From Patescibacteria group bacterium (GTDB lineage Bacteria > Patescibacteriota > Patescibacteriia > 2-12-FULL-60-25): DNA of 64,000 nt. Made by a program: the position numbers and the translations under genes. Shown here in pieces: positions 41,033-50,847 of this stretch. Positions within the stretch are counted from its first letter, which is position 1. Each line of letters starts with the position of its first letter. The notes beneath the pieces are model-generated. The model had not been told where the DNA came from and did no database searches. It saw nothing but the letters and a program-made list of their open reading frames with translations. The DNA is taken from contig JAVHLR010000001.1 of assembly GCA_031082005.1 (NCBI GenBank), positions 253,251 through 317,250 of the forward strand. Reading direction: 5' to 3'.

Positions 41033-43918
41033 ATGAGCGTACATAACACCATCTCCATCAAGGGCGCGCGTGTCCATAACCTCAAGAACGTTTCTTTGGA
41101 CCTGCCTAAGAATAAATTCATCGTCATCACCGGTCTTTCGGGATCGGGAAAATCCAGCATCGCCTTCGATACCATCCATGCCGAAGGACAACGCCGCTAC
41201 ATCGAGAGCCTGTCGTCCTATGCGCGGCAGTTCCTCGAACTGCAGGATAAGCCTGACGTCGATGAGATACTCGGTCTGTCGCCGACGGTCGCCATCGATC
41301 AGAAGTCGTCTTCGCATAACCCGCGTTCCACTGTCGGCACCGTGACCGAGGTATACGACTTCTTTCGTCTTTTGTTCTCGCGCGCCGGACGTGCGCACTG
41401 CCCCCAGTGCGGCAAAGCCGTCAGCGAATTGAGCCCGCGAGAAATCGGTGAGAAGATTTTGGCTCTGGTGCAAAAATCCACGCTCGTGCTTTTGGCACCC
41501 ATGGTCCGCGAGCAGAAAGGGGAGCATAAGATCATCCTGCAGGGTGCGGAGCGCGCCGGTTATTCGCAGGTCAGGTACGACGGCACGCTGGTCGACATCG
41601 ACGAACTGCTGCGTACCCGCCCCGACAAGACCAGGCCGCATAGCGTAGATGTGGTCGTTTCGCGGATCGAACAGAAGTCGAGCTTGGTCCTCGAATCATT
41701 GCTTGAGATCCTCAAGCAGGCATTGGATCTGGGCAATGGCCTGATCACCGTCCTGGACGAAACGACTGGCGAAGAGACGACTTTTTCGCAGTCCTTATTC
41801 TGCCCCACGTGCAACGTTTCTCTCCCAGTGCTTGAACCGCGTCTATTTTCGTTCAACTCGCCCCACGGCGCCTGCCCTGGCTGCACCGGTTTGGGCAACA
41901 AGTTGGTTTTGGATGCTGATCTGGTCATACCGAATAAGCGTTTGACCATTGCGCAGGGCGCGATCAAGCCCCTGACACGCATCGCCGGCAACCAGACGTC
42001 ATTCATGAAGTTGTTGGAGGAGGTCGCGGATGCGAACGGATTTTCCGCGCATGTCGAAGTCGGCAAGCTCTCGAAAGATGCTCTGAAGGTGTTATTGGAG
42101 GGGACTGGGGACACAGTTTACGAAGTCGAGGGGAAGAAACAGACTTTCGCCGGCATCCTTTCGACGCTAGAGGATAAATACCGTCAGACCGATTCCGAAT
42201 ACGTCCAGAAAGAGATCGAGTCATACATGCGCGTCCTGGTGTGCCCTGACTGCGGAGGCAAGCGTCTGCGCCGCGACGCCTTGCTCGTGACCGTGGCGGG
42301 CAAAGGCATCGCCGATCTGGTCAGCCTGCCTATCGATGAGTGTCTGGCTTTCTTCGAATCCCTGGGCCGCGGACCGGTCAAAGCCAGAGCTTCCAAGATC
42401 GTGCGCCTCAAGAACGACAAAAAAGCCGATCCGCAGGGCTTTACCGAACGCGAGCGCTTGATCGTCGACCAGATTTCCCAGGAGGTGAAGCGCCGCATAC
42501 GCAATCTGATCGACGTCGGGCTTGGTTACCTGACGCTCGACCGCAGCGCCATGTCTTTGTCCGGCGGCGAATCGCAACGCGTGCGTTTGGCTGTGCAGCT
42601 AGGCTCGGAACTTTCCGGGGTCATCTATATCCTGGATGAACCTTCGATCGGCTTGCATCCGCGCGACAACGACAAGCTTATCTTGACCATGAAGCGTCTG
42701 CGCGACTTGGGCAACACCGTTATCGTGGTCGAACACGATCAGGCCGTGATGGAGGCGGCTGATTATGTCGTTGACGTCGGCCCTGGAGCCGGCGAATACG
42801 GCGGCGAGATCGTAGCTCAAGGTACGATGGCGGAGATCAAACGCAACAAGGAATCTTTGACCGGAGCTTACATCCTGGGCAAGAAAAAGATCGATAAACC
42901 GAAAATCCGCCGCAAAGGTAACGGCAAATCCGTGACTGTACGCGGCGCGTCGGAATTCAATCTTAAGGATGTCGACTGCAAATTCCCGCTCGGCAAATTC
43001 GTCTGTGTGACCGGCGTGTCCGGATCCGGAAAATCGACTTTGGTTCTCGATATCCTGGGTCGCGCTTTGTCGGCTCATTTCTATAACGCCAAAGACATGC
43101 CGGGCGCACACAAGAAGATAGAAGGCATCGATAACTTGGACAAGGTCGTGTCCGTGGACCAGTCGCCGATCGGTCGCACGCCGCGCTCCAACCCGGCGAC
43201 CTACACGGGCGTCTTCACGGTCATCCGTGATCTGTTCACCGAGATCCCGGAGGCCAAGATGCGCGGCTATGACGCCGGCAAGTTCTCCTTCAACGTGAAA
43301 GGCGGAGGACGCTGCGAGACCTGCGGCGGCGAAGGATATGTGCAGATACAGATGCAATTCCTGCCGGATGTCTATGTGGAATGCAGCGAATGCCACGGAA
43401 AACGCTACAACAAAGAGGCTTTGGAGATACACTATCGCGGCAAGACTATCGCTGACATTTTGGATATGACCGTCGAGGAGGCGCGCCGTTTCTTCGTGGA
43501 CCAACCGCTGATCTACGAAAAACTGTCTGTCCTGCATGAAGTCGGCTTGGGCTATGTCCGGCTGGGCCAGCCCGCCACCACGCTCTCCGGCGGTGAAGCG
43601 CAACGCGTCAAACTTTCTACCGAGCTTTCGCGTCGCGCCACGGGCAAGACGCTCTACATCCTGGATGAGCCGACGACCGGTTTGCATTTCGATGACATCA
43701 AGCGCCTGCTCATCGTACTCCAGGCTTTGGTCGACAAGGGGAACACCGTGTTGGTCATCGAACATAACCTGGACGTCATCAAATGCGCCGACTGGGTCGT
43801 CGATATGGGGCCCGAGGGAGGATTGCGCGGCGGAGAAGTGCTGGTCGAAGGGACGCCGGAAGATGTCGCGAAATGCAAAAAATCACCCACGGCAAAATAT
43901 CTGAAAGAGGTGTTGTAA
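41033..43918 (+). CDS. uvrA: Excinuclease ABC subunit A
   Basis: UvrA is the damage-recognition ATPase of nucleotide excision repair. The 961 residues have the two ABC modules in order: Walker [10 protein letters not shown] near residue 33 and GVSGSGKST near residue 662, with signatures LSGGESQR and LSGGEAQR. Zinc ligands are CPxC near 260 (CPTC...CPGC) and [10 protein letters not shown]...CSEC near residue 765. An additional CPQC near residue 122 lies in the UvrB-binding part. Full length and intact. A MITE-like repeat follows 15 bp past the stop. Confidence 0.98.
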   Translation: MSVHNTISIKGARVHNLKNVSLDLPKNKFIVITGLSGSGKSSIAFDTIHAEGQRRYIESLSSYARQFLELQDKPDVDEILGLSPTVAIDQKSSSHNPRSTVGTVTEVYDFFRLLFSRAGRAHCPQCGKAVSELSPREIGEKILALVQKSTLVLLAPMVREQKGEHKIILQGAERAGYSQVRYDGTLVDIDELLRTRPDKTRPHSVDVVVSRIEQKSSLVLESLLEILKQALDLGNGLITVLDETTGEETTFSQSLFCPTCNVSLPVLEPRLFSFNSPHGACPGCTGLGNKLVLDADLVIPNKRLTIAQGAIKPLTRIAGNQTSFMKLLEEVADANGFSAHVEVGKLSKDALKVLLEGTGDTVYEVEGKKQTFAGILSTLEDKYRQTDSEYVQKEIESYMRVLVCPDCGGKRLRRDALLVTVAGKGIADLVSLPIDECLAFFESLGRGPVKARASKIVRLKNDKKADPQGFTERERLIVDQISQEVKRRIRNLIDVGLGYLTLDRSAMSLSGGESQRVRLAVQLGSELSGVIYILDEPSIGLHPRDNDKLILTMKRLRDLGNTVIVVEHDQAVMEAADYVVDVGPGAGEYGGEIVAQGTMAEIKRNKESLTGAYILGKKKIDKPKIRRKGNGKSVTVRGASEFNLKDVDCKFPLGKFVCVTGVSGSGKSTLVLDILGRALSAHFYNAKDMPGAHKKIEGIDNLDKVVSVDQSPIGRTPRSNPATYTGVFTVIRDLFTEIPEAKMRGYDAGKFSFNVKGGGRCETCGGEGYVQIQMQFLPDVYVECSECHGKRYNKEALEIHYRGKTIADILDMTVEEARRFFVDQPLIYEKLSVLHEVGLGYVRLGQPATTLSGGEAQRVKLSTELSRRATGKTLYILDEPTTGLHFDDIKRLLIVLQALVDKGNTVLVIEHNLDVIKCADWVVDMGPEGGLRGGEVLVEGTPEDVAKCKKSPTAKYLKEVL

Positions 43919-43933
43919 TCCTGCCATCGATCA

Positions 43934-44015
43934 ACCACCCCCAACCCCTCCTCATCTGAGGAGGGGAGTTTGTTTCCTGAACCCCCCTCCTTGGTTAAGG
44001 AGGGGCAGGGGTGGT
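43934..44015. repeat. Double-hairpin MITE-like repeat, copy 1
   Basis: The ends ACCACCCC and GGGGTGGT are inverted repeats. Inside are two hairpins, CCCCTCCTC/GAGGAGGGG and CCCCTCCTT/AAGGAGGGG. A second copy is at 44997-45070. Confidence 0.75.
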
Positions 44016-44130
44016 GTAGCCATAAGGAAGGCTGGGTCACGTCTGGCGTGGTAGGGATGATGTTGCCTTGGCCGAAGGGGTATGAGGATGCGTGGGCGTA
44101 AGACGGCACGTCTGCTATCATGGCACAGAT

Positions 44131-44988
44131 ATGAAGAAGATTTTTTTTGTTTCCGCGGCGCTGTTCATCTTACTACCGCTCGCCGTTTCAGCCGCTTCCG
44201 TCGACGCCCTGAATAGCCGCGTGTCATCCGAGAAAAGTGCGCTTAAAGCCGATGGCATCGAGAACTCCACGGTCACCGTCACGGTAAAAGACATCAACCT
44301 TGCCGCATTAAGTGGTGCCAAGGTAGTCCTGACGTCGTCTCGTGGCAAAGTCGACGAGATCCGCATCGAAAGCGATGTCACCGATTCTTTAGGCAAGGCA
44401 TATTTCCTCGTTTCATCGCTCAAGAACGGCAGCTCCGTCTATTCCGCGACAGCCGACGGTGTCCTGATCCAGCGAAATGTATCCATCGAATATTCGGGCG
44501 GTTTGAGTTGGGATATCAAAGTCGGCGACCTCATCAAAATCCCGGATGATGGAGATATGAGCACGTTGAATGACACTGCCGTATATTATTACGGCGCTGA
44601 CGGAAAACGCTACGTCTTCCCCAACGAAAAAGTCTATTTTACCTGGTACAAGGATTTCAACGCCGTTAAGACGATACCTATCGACCAGATGTCGCTCATC
44701 CCAATCGGCTCCAACGTGACCTACAAGCCGGGTTCGCGTTTAGTTAAATTCCAGACCGATACCAAGACATATCTGCCGACTAAAAACGGACAGTTGCGCT
44801 GGGTCAAGACAGAAGCTGTGGCCAGCGGTCTGTTCGGTTCTGATTGGATCCATCAAGTCGATGATATCTCCGAATCGTTCTACGTGAATTACCGTTTCGG
44901 TGAGCCGATAGAAAGCGCGCTCGACGCGCCGCTCGATATCATCCGATCGCAATCCGCCGACATCAACATCGACAAGGGATTGGAATAA
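44131..44988 (+). CDS. Secreted protein: Ig-like domain plus 'KVYFTWYKD' domain
   Basis: The start at 44131 gives a signal peptide (MKKIFFVSAALFILLPLAVS, cleavage near AASA). An invasin-like (Big_1) Ig domain spans about 28-125, with STVTVTVKDINLAALSGAKV. The C-terminal region, about 145-265, has YVFPNEKVYFTWYKDFNAVK, then IGSNVTYKPGSRLVKF, QLRWVKTEAVASGLFG and SESFYVNY. The same arrangement is found at the end of the protein encoded at 50848. I know no named family for this region. TATCAT lies 9 nt before the ATG. Copies of a repeat flank the gene on both sides. Confidence 0.82.
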   Translation: MKKIFFVSAALFILLPLAVSAASVDALNSRVSSEKSALKADGIENSTVTVTVKDINLAALSGAKVVLTSSRGKVDEIRIESDVTDSLGKAYFLVSSLKNGSSVYSATADGVLIQRNVSIEYSGGLSWDIKVGDLIKIPDDGDMSTLNDTAVYYYGADGKRYVFPNEKVYFTWYKDFNAVKTIPIDQMSLIPIGSNVTYKPGSRLVKFQTDTKTYLPTKNGQLRWVKTEAVASGLFGSDWIHQVDDISESFYVNYRFGEPIESALDAPLDIIRSQSADINIDKGLE

Positions 44989-44996
44989 AATAGCTA

Positions 44997-45070
44997 CCCA
45001 CCCCCAACCCCTCCTCAATCGAGGAGGGGAGTTTTGCTTCAGTGCCCCTCCTTGGCTAAGGGGGGGGGTT
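44997..45070. repeat. Double-hairpin MITE-like repeat, copy 2
   Basis: Similar to 43934-44015: CACCCCCAACCCCTCCTC leads into GAGGAGGGGAGTTT, then CCCCTCCTTGG and a G-run. The right end is degraded (poly-G). Confidence 0.7.
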
Positions 45071-45072
45071 GA

Positions 45073-45107
45073 AACAAAAAAGAGGCCTAGGCCTCTTTTT
45101 TTGTTTC
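45073..45107. terminator. Terminator after rplS
   Basis: The near-perfect palindrome AAACAAAAAAGAGGCC/GGCCTCTTTTTTTGTTT overlaps the end of the rplS frame and works on either strand. Confidence 0.8.
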
Positions 45108-45446
45108 TACTTTCTTGATTTCCTTGAGCTTGCGTTTTGTGTCTCGCACGAAGCTGATGTCCTTACGGCGTGTCTTATATTCCCTGACTAACTCCAGCTT
45201 TGCGATGATGGGCGAAAAAATAGGATAGATGCGTTCCACGCCCACGCCTTCCGACACCTTGCGGACGGTCATGGTGCGCTTGTTGCCGGCTCCGCCGACC
45301 TTCAACACCAGACCCTCGAAGACCTGGATACGCTCCTTCACCTCGCCTTTGGTGCTCATTTCTTTGACTTTCTGGTGTACCCGGATTTGCATGCCGGTTT
45401 TCACGGCGATCGGCTCCAGGATTTCGTATTTTGTTGCTTCGGCCAT
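45087..45446 (-). CDS. rplS: 50S ribosomal protein L19
   Basis: L19 sits at the subunit interface. The 119 residues contain the conserved [20 protein letters not shown] stretch and [20 protein letters not shown] near residue 75, ending in a Lys/Glu-rich tail that extends past the usual 115. It is the last gene of a minus-strand group with the kinase-like and RluD genes. No trmD or rimM is adjacent, unlike the arrangement in many bacteria. Confidence 0.96.
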   Translation of the reverse strand: MAEATKYEILEPIAVKTGMQIRVHQKVKEMSTKGEVKERIQVFEGLVLKVGGAGNKRTMTVRKVSEGVGVERIYPIFSPIIAKLELVREYKTRRKDISFVRDTKRKLKEIKKVETKKEA

Positions 45447-45546
45447 ATGTTTATGTGATGTGCGCTAGATTAATTGATTTTTCACGAAACGTCAAGGCTA
45501 CGCCGACCAGACTGTCTCGACCATCGGACACGTCGATTTCTTCGGA

Positions 45547-46098
45547 CTACGTTTTTGGTAACGACGTCAAAATCTTTTCAGCCGTCTCTTGAGCGCTATT
45601 TAGCTTTGTCGTGTCGATCACCAGGTCGTAATTCTTGGGATCCAGATAATCTACGCCGTAGATCGTGGTGTAGCGTTTGGTGTCTGAAGCCATGCGCGCC
45701 GCTATCTCGGCTTTGATGGCGGTCGGTTCCGAAGTCATGTCCTCGTCCGGCCGTTCGTGCTTGAGTCGCGATGCAGCAACGCGTTTTGCGGCTTCGTCCG
45801 CTTCGCAGCCCAAGAAGACTTTGAACGAGTGGGGGATGCAATACCATGACATCCGACCTTCGACCAAGAAATTGTCTTCTTTCTTCCCCAGTTCCCTCTG
45901 ATAATCGTCCACGCTGGTGTCGGTCGTGTGGTCTTTTTCCCCGAGCCTGTTCAGCTCGTCGATGGTCATGCCTTTTTCCATCGCCATTTTGCCGCGCAAG
46001 GCACCTATCGAATAGTGCTTCATGCCGAGCTTCTCGGCTAAGATCTGCGCTACGCTGCTTTTGCCGGAACCAGGGACGCCGGAGATTGAGATGATCAT
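45547..46098 (-). CDS. Cytidylate-kinase-like P-loop kinase
   Basis: A small nucleoside monophosphate kinase-like protein of 183 residues. The P-loop GVPGSGKSS is at residues 7-15, then YSIGALRGKMAMEKGMTIDE, typical of the archaeal-type CMK subgroup. Next come an acceptor-lid region (EGRMSWYCIPHSFKVFL) and the adenine-binding end. The substrate may be CMP or another nucleoside monophosphate. It lies between rplS and rluD on the same strand, separated from rplS by 100 bp. Confidence 0.8.
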   Translation of the reverse strand: MIISISGVPGSGKSSVAQILAEKLGMKHYSIGALRGKMAMEKGMTIDELNRLGEKDHTTDTSVDDYQRELGKKEDNFLVEGRMSWYCIPHSFKVFLGCEADEAAKRVAASRLKHERPDEDMTSEPTAIKAEIAARMASDTKRYTTIYGVDYLDPKNYDLVIDTTKLNSAQETAEKILTSLPKT

Positions 46099-46135
46099 AT
46101 CTGGGGAATAGGCATTCAGTAGTTAGTGTTTAGGG

Positions 46136-47116
46136 TCAGGCGGAAGGCGGTTTTAGTTTAGCTATGACGGCATCGAATTCGCTGACCGGCGGTATTTCGT
46201 AAGTCCGCAGCTCGCCGGTCGTCGGATCCTTGAAAGCCAGATGGACGCATTGGAGCATCAGTCGCGGAGTTTTTCTCGCTTTCTGCGTTATCGATTTTGC
46301 GCCGCGCAAAGTATACAACGTATCGCCGAAGACGGGATGTCCCAGCGCCAAAAGATGTGCGCGTATCTGGTGTGTGCGACCGGAAAAGATCCACAGTTCG
46401 AGCAACGAAGCGTTCTTGAATCTGCGCAATACGCGATAATGGGTCCACGCGGCCTTACCCTCTTCCTCATTCGCCGGACGTGACGCCATGCGCCCTTTGG
46501 TGCTCGATCGTGCGATACGGAATTTGATGTCGCCCTCATCCTGGCTGACGCTGCCTTGGACCAGCGCTAGATATTTTTTATCCACGGAGTGCTCGGCGAA
46601 CTGTTTCTTCAGATGGTCGAATGCATCCTGCTTCTTCGCGACCACCATCAGCCCGCTCACTTCCTTGTCCAAGCGGTGCATGATGCCCGGGCGTTCCGGA
46701 TCTTCACCGATTTTTGCGATTTTCGGATAGTGCGCCACGAGCGCATCCACCAACGTCCCTATCTCTTGTTTGTCGTCCGGGTGGACCAACACGCCGGATT
46801 GTTTATCCAGAACGATGAAATCGTCCGTTTCGTCGATTATCTTGAGATAGGGCGTGGCATGCTGTTCCGGCACAGGGGTATCGTGCTTCGCGCCCGCTGC
46901 GTCGATCGTCTGCCCCTCCAGTAACGCCACTTTGTCTCCGGTGTTCAAGAACTTATGGACACTGGCCTTTTTGTCGTTGACTGTGACCTCTCCGTTCTTG
47001 ATGGACTTTGCCGCCTGGCTGCGTGAAACACCAAGTTTTCCGGCCAAAAAGATGTCTAACCGCTGTCTATCCGCATCCGCATCTACATTCCATGTGTTTT
47101 TCATGTGCTTCATCAT
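46136..47116 (-). CDS. rluD: Ribosomal large subunit pseudouridine synthase, RluD family
   Basis: This enzyme isomerises uridines in 23S rRNA helix 69 or related sites. An S4 RNA-binding domain covers residues 15-65 (RLDIFLAGKLGVSRSQAAKS), and the catalytic domain has the active-site Asp in MHRLDKEVSGLMVVAK near residue 150. The domain end reads GRTHQIRAHLLALGHPVFGD. At 326 residues it is typical. The ATG at 47104 is an alternative start. Confidence 0.93.
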   Translation of the reverse strand: MMKHMKNTWNVDADADRQRLDIFLAGKLGVSRSQAAKSIKNGEVTVNDKKASVHKFLNTGDKVALLEGQTIDAAGAKHDTPVPEQHATPYLKIIDETDDFIVLDKQSGVLVHPDDKQEIGTLVDALVAHYPKIAKIGEDPERPGIMHRLDKEVSGLMVVAKKQDAFDHLKKQFAEHSVDKKYLALVQGSVSQDEGDIKFRIARSSTKGRMASRPANEEEGKAAWTHYRVLRRFKNASLLELWIFSGRTHQIRAHLLALGHPVFGDTLYTLRGAKSITQKARKTPRLMLQCVHLAFKDPTTGELRTYEIPPVSEFDAVIAKLKPPSA

Positions 47117-47124
47117 AACAAAGG

Positions 47125-47153
47125 ATTGACAAAAAGGGGAATTTCGTGTATAT
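47125..47153 (+). promoter_or_regulatory. Promoter of the 47189 cassette gene
   Basis: TTGACA, 17 bp, TATATC, with the -10 35 nt before the ATG. It overlaps the start region of the divergent rluD. Confidence 0.78.
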
Positions 47154-47188
47154 CTGCCACAGAACCTTTTGCCACGGAGGGCTGCACC

Positions 47189-47626
47189 ATGAGAAACGCT
47201 ACCTTGCAGCTGTCACTGACCGAAAGCGTGGTCACCGACCTCGCTTTGAGCCATTTGGACGAAGAAGACCCCGTGTATCCTGGCGTCCAGGAGGCGGTCA
47301 GAGGATTGCTGACCGACGCGGTCAGGCCTTTCGGAGAGCTGACGCACGACGACCTCAACCTCCTCGAAGGCTTAATCGACAAGCTTCGGGACGAGGGGAG
47401 CGCGCGCTATGATGAGGCGATGATCGTCTCGCTCCATCGTATCAAACGCGAGCTCGGCTGGGTCCCGGAAAGCGACCCGACCGCAGAGCGGCTGCTCTCC
47501 AGCACGAACGGCGCCTACTTGGCCGCGCGAAACGCTTTCGGCGTCATCGCCCTCGCCTGGCAAATCAAGGCGCACCCAACAGACCTCTGGTTCACCGGCG
47601 GCACCGCCCTCCGCGCCGTGAGCTGA
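47189..47626 (+). CDS. Cassette-type protein of unknown function (145 residues)
   Basis: The start is set by CACGGAGGG 7 nt before the ATG. The protein begins MRNATLQLSLTESVVTDLAL and is predicted to be mostly helical. An acidic first half (SHLDEEDPVYPGVQEAVRGL) leads to a second half with AAGAYL-like STNGAYLAARNAFGVIALAW. It has no Cys, signal peptide or clear span. Not recognised. Single-gene unit between rluD and the AI-2E exporter. Confidence 0.72.
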   Translation: MRNATLQLSLTESVVTDLALSHLDEEDPVYPGVQEAVRGLLTDAVRPFGELTHDDLNLLEGLIDKLRDEGSARYDEAMIVSLHRIKRELGWVPESDPTAERLLSSTNGAYLAARNAFGVIALAWQIKAHPTDLWFTGGTALRAVS

Positions 47627-47634
47627 CTCAATCG

Positions 47635-47673
47635 AAAACCCTCGACCATCCAGGTCGAGGGTTTCACCGTTTT
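47635..47673 (+). terminator. Terminator after the 47189 gene
   Basis: The stem AACCCTCGACC/GGTCGAGGGTT is followed by TCACCGTTTT. Confidence 0.7.
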
Positions 47674-47723
47674 AGTTGTTGCCTAGTTCTGCTGACTCTT
47701 TTCGTATGCCGCCCGTATCGAGT

Positions 47724-48758
47724 TTAGCTTAATGGTTCTTCCTTTTGTTTTAGCACGATGAAGCGATAAATCTCAAGCAGGGCGAAAAGCAGGCTGACCA
47801 GGATCGGACCATATAGGAAACCCAACGGACCGAAGAAGGCGATGCCGCCCAAAACCGACAGCAGCACGAAGAACGGATGGAGGCTCGCTCCATATCCGAC
47901 CAGATAAGGCCGTAGCAGGTTGTCGATCAGACCGACTATTCCCGCGCCCCAGAAGAATAAACCGGCTGCCGCATAATAACTCTGCGTCGCCACCAGGAAG
48001 GCCAAAGCCGGAATCAACACGACTGCTGTACCGACGCCGGGAATCAATGCCGCGATAGCTGCACATGTGCCCCACAGAGTCCCGTGTGGTACGCCGAAGA
48101 TCAGGAACCCGAAACCCATCAGTGCGCCTTGAGCCACGGCGATGAAGAGTGTGCCTTTGACCACGGAAGTCACGGCACGAGACAGCTTCTCTAGGATTTG
48201 GCGATCGTATCTGTCGGCCAGAGGGCTATACTCGACAATCTTATCTATGAATTTGTTCCCATCGATCAGGAAGTAATAAAGAGCCATGAAGCCCAGGAAC
48301 AGATTGAAGAAAGTCTGTACCGTACTCGAGAAAATCGCGCCGATATTTTTTGCGATCCAGGAAAAAGCTTGTCCTGCGAAGCTTGAGATGTCGACGTTCA
48401 GGCCAGGTATGTACTGTTTGATGTAGAGGACCGCTGTCGTGAGGATATCCGAGTAGGCGTTGCGGTCCAGATCGAGCTTGGAATACAGATCGAGCGATTC
48501 AGCGACGAGCTTGTAGCCGAACAGACCGAACGGTACGAGCAAGAGGAGGAACGTCAGGGCAATGGTGACGAGCGCTGCCGGGCGGCGATGACCTGCCAGG
48601 GCTTTGAGCAGTTTTTCATATACTGGTCTAAGGATGATGGCGGCTGTCCCGGCCAGGACGAGCGTCCCAAGATATGGCAAAAAGACGCTGAAAGTCAGCG
48701 CACCGATCGCCAAAAGCAAACCGACGAAAAAATAGAGTTCAGTCTTATCCTGCCGCAT
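47724..48758 (-). CDS. AI-2E family transporter (PerM/YdiK type)
   Basis: A membrane protein of 344 residues with about eight spans, including a pair at the N-terminus (10-50) and a cluster at 205-330. The family motif region reads GVPHGTLWGTCAAIAALIPG and FVLLSVLGGIAFFGPLGFLYG, as in AI-2 exporters and Na+/H+ antiporter-like relatives. Substrate is not known from sequence. It starts 16 bp after the P-type ATPase gene, suggesting co-transcription. Confidence 0.9.
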   Translation of the reverse strand: MRQDKTELYFFVGLLLAIGALTFSVFLPYLGTLVLAGTAAIILRPVYEKLLKALAGHRRPAALVTIALTFLLLLVPFGLFGYKLVAESLDLYSKLDLDRNAYSDILTTAVLYIKQYIPGLNVDISSFAGQAFSWIAKNIGAIFSSTVQTFFNLFLGFMALYYFLIDGNKFIDKIVEYSPLADRYDRQILEKLSRAVTSVVKGTLFIAVAQGALMGFGFLIFGVPHGTLWGTCAAIAALIPGVGTAVVLIPALAFLVATQSYYAAAGLFFWGAGIVGLIDNLLRPYLVGYGASLHPFFVLLSVLGGIAFFGPLGFLYGPILVSLLFALLEIYRFIVLKQKEEPLS

Positions 48759-48774
48759 ATATGGAGATTATATC

Positions 48775-50658
48775 TTATTTCGTCTGCGTAACGAAATCGC
48801 TTTTTCGTCTGAAGAGGCGTGTCGAATTCAAGATAGGCAAAAAGTCAGTCGCGAAATTGTAGAATGCAGCCAGCGCCGGCCCGGCGATACCGGTCAAGAC
48901 GAGCGCAAAGCCGATGATGTTGCTGATCGCCCAGATCAAAATATCTATTTTGACGACGGAAATCGTCCGGCGGCTCAAGTCGACCATGTCGGGGATGCGA
49001 GATAGTTCGTCGGTAAGTATAACGACATCCGCTGCTTCAACTGCGACTGCGGTGGCTGTGCCTCCCATGGCTATGCCGACGTTGGTCCTGGCCAGAGCTG
49101 GGGCGTCGTTTATCCCGTCTCCGACCATTCCGACCGCACCTTGATCGTTTATCCCGTCGATGAATTTCAGCTTTTCTTCCGGCGTCATGCTGGCGTGGTA
49201 TTCCTTGATCTTGAGTTCCCGGGCGATGCTTTTGGCTGTCGCCTCGTTATCACCCGTCAACATGACTATGCGCCTCACGCCCAAGTCTTCGAGGCGGCGC
49301 AGGCTCGTTGCCGCTTCGGGCCGCGGGATATCCGAGACAGTTACGCTACCGGAGAATTTCCTGTCGAAAAATACGAAGAAATTGGTTTTTTGGTGGCCGT
49401 TATCCCGTTCCTGGATAGCCTTGGCTTGTTTTTCCGGCAGCGCCAGCTCGAACTCTTCCAAGATCTTTTCGCTCCCTAAGATTATCTCCTGTCCGGAATG
49501 GGTGACTCTTACGCCCGCCCCTTTTGCGACTTCGAAATTTTCCGGATCAGGGATTGACTCGAATTTTCCTGCAGCCTGTCGATAGACGGCCTTGCCCACG
49601 CTGTGTTCGGAGAATTTTTCAGCAATCGCGACTTTGTACCAAAAGTCCTCTTCAGATACCCCGGGCTCGATGTGCGCTGCGGAAATATCCAGCTTACCGA
49701 AAGTCAGCGTCCCTGTCTTATCCAGAAGCAAGATCTTCAGGTCATGTAGAGCCTGCAGATATTCTCCGCCCTTGATCAATACGCCTTTACGTGCCGCCAT
49801 GCCGAGCGATGCTGTGACCGCTAAAGGTATGGCGACTGCCAGGTCATCGGCGCAAGCGACGAGGAATATGGCTGTCATCTTTGTCGCGTCCCCGGTAAGC
49901 GCCCAGGTGCCGAGACCAAGAGCGGCCACGAGGGGCAAGAAGAAACCCGCGAAACGGTCAGCCATCTTCTCGGTCGGCGACTTATGTTCCGCTGCGGAAC
50001 GCACTAGTGCGGCAATCCGTTCGATCGTGCTGTCCTTGCCAACTCTCTCCGCGCGCATCTTCACGCTGCCGCTTTCGAGCAGGGTGGAGCTCAATAGCTT
50101 GTCGCCTATGACCTTGTCGACGGGTAAGGATTCTCCTGTCACCGACGCTTCGTTCGCCGAACCGCGACCGAAGATGATGCTTCCGTCGACCGGCACGCGG
50201 TCTCCGCTCTTGATGATCACGACGTCGCCCTTCTTGACCTTATCGGCTGCGATTTCGCGTAATCCGGATTTCATCTCGACCAGTGCCGTCGATGGTTTCA
50301 GCTTGAGCAGTTCCTGCACGGCACGATGCATCCTGCGGCTCGTGCGATGCTCGAGCAGACGCGCGAAAGCCAGCATGAGTCCGATGAAGGCTGCGCTCGG
50401 GAATTCGCCGACGGCGTACGAGACGAGCACAGCGAAAGAATTGAAGACGTCGATGGTTATCTTGAAACGTTTGATCCCTTGCCAGGCTTCGACGAAAGTC
50501 GGAGCTGCAGCCAGGAATGAGACCAGCAACAGGGGATAGATGCTGGTCTGGGGGAAGCCGTACGCGACAGCGAAACCCAAGACGGTCAAGACGACTAAAG
50601 CTATCTCCAACTTTTCTTTATTGACGTCGTTATCTGCCGTCGGTTTGTTTTTGGTCAT
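48775..50658 (-). CDS. P1B-like cation-transporting P-type ATPase with altered class motifs
   Basis: About 627 residues with the core of a heavy-metal P-type ATPase: TGESLPVDK, the phosphorylation site DKTGTLTFGK, GDGINDAPAL near the end, and about eight spans. Three points differ from the metal pumps. The transmembrane CPC motif is replaced by ACADDLAVAIPLA, the HP motif is EHSVGKAV, and no N-terminal metal-binding domain exists. The substrate is therefore uncertain. The start at 50658 is the first good ATG; the upstream frame to 50709 begins with GTG. Confidence 0.9.
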   Translation of the reverse strand: MTKNKPTADNDVNKEKLEIALVVLTVLGFAVAYGFPQTSIYPLLLVSFLAAAPTFVEAWQGIKRFKITIDVFNSFAVLVSYAVGEFPSAAFIGLMLAFARLLEHRTSRRMHRAVQELLKLKPSTALVEMKSGLREIAADKVKKGDVVIIKSGDRVPVDGSIIFGRGSANEASVTGESLPVDKVIGDKLLSSTLLESGSVKMRAERVGKDSTIERIAALVRSAAEHKSPTEKMADRFAGFFLPLVAALGLGTWALTGDATKMTAIFLVACADDLAVAIPLAVTASLGMAARKGVLIKGGEYLQALHDLKILLLDKTGTLTFGKLDISAAHIEPGVSEEDFWYKVAIAEKFSEHSVGKAVYRQAAGKFESIPDPENFEVAKGAGVRVTHSGQEIILGSEKILEEFELALPEKQAKAIQERDNGHQKTNFFVFFDRKFSGSVTVSDIPRPEAATSLRRLEDLGVRRIVMLTGDNEATAKSIARELKIKEYHASMTPEEKLKFIDGINDQGAVGMVGDGINDAPALARTNVGIAMGGTATAVAVEAADVVILTDELSRIPDMVDLSRRTISVVKIDILIWAISNIIGFALVLTGIAGPALAAFYNFATDFLPILNSTRLFRRKSDFVTQTK

Positions 50659-50847
50659 TGGTTTTTTTGTGTCGCTGGTATACACAGCCTCGATCGCGCT
50701 AATTGGCACGGACTTCAGGCAGCATCATGTGAAAATTTTCTTCATCATCATATCATCCCCACGTGGCTAAGTCTCTTGGTCGAGAGGCACGGTTTACGCG
50801 GCCGTCATTCGTCAAAACGCTTCATTTTAGGTATCCTTACCCATGAT

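Noticed and set aside
42599-43765. 388-codon ORF antisense to uvrA
   Set aside because: uvrA is unambiguous in the other strand; the antisense frame is opened by its codon bias.
49592-50539. 315-codon ORF antisense to the P-type ATPase
   Set aside because: Shadow of a clearly coding gene.
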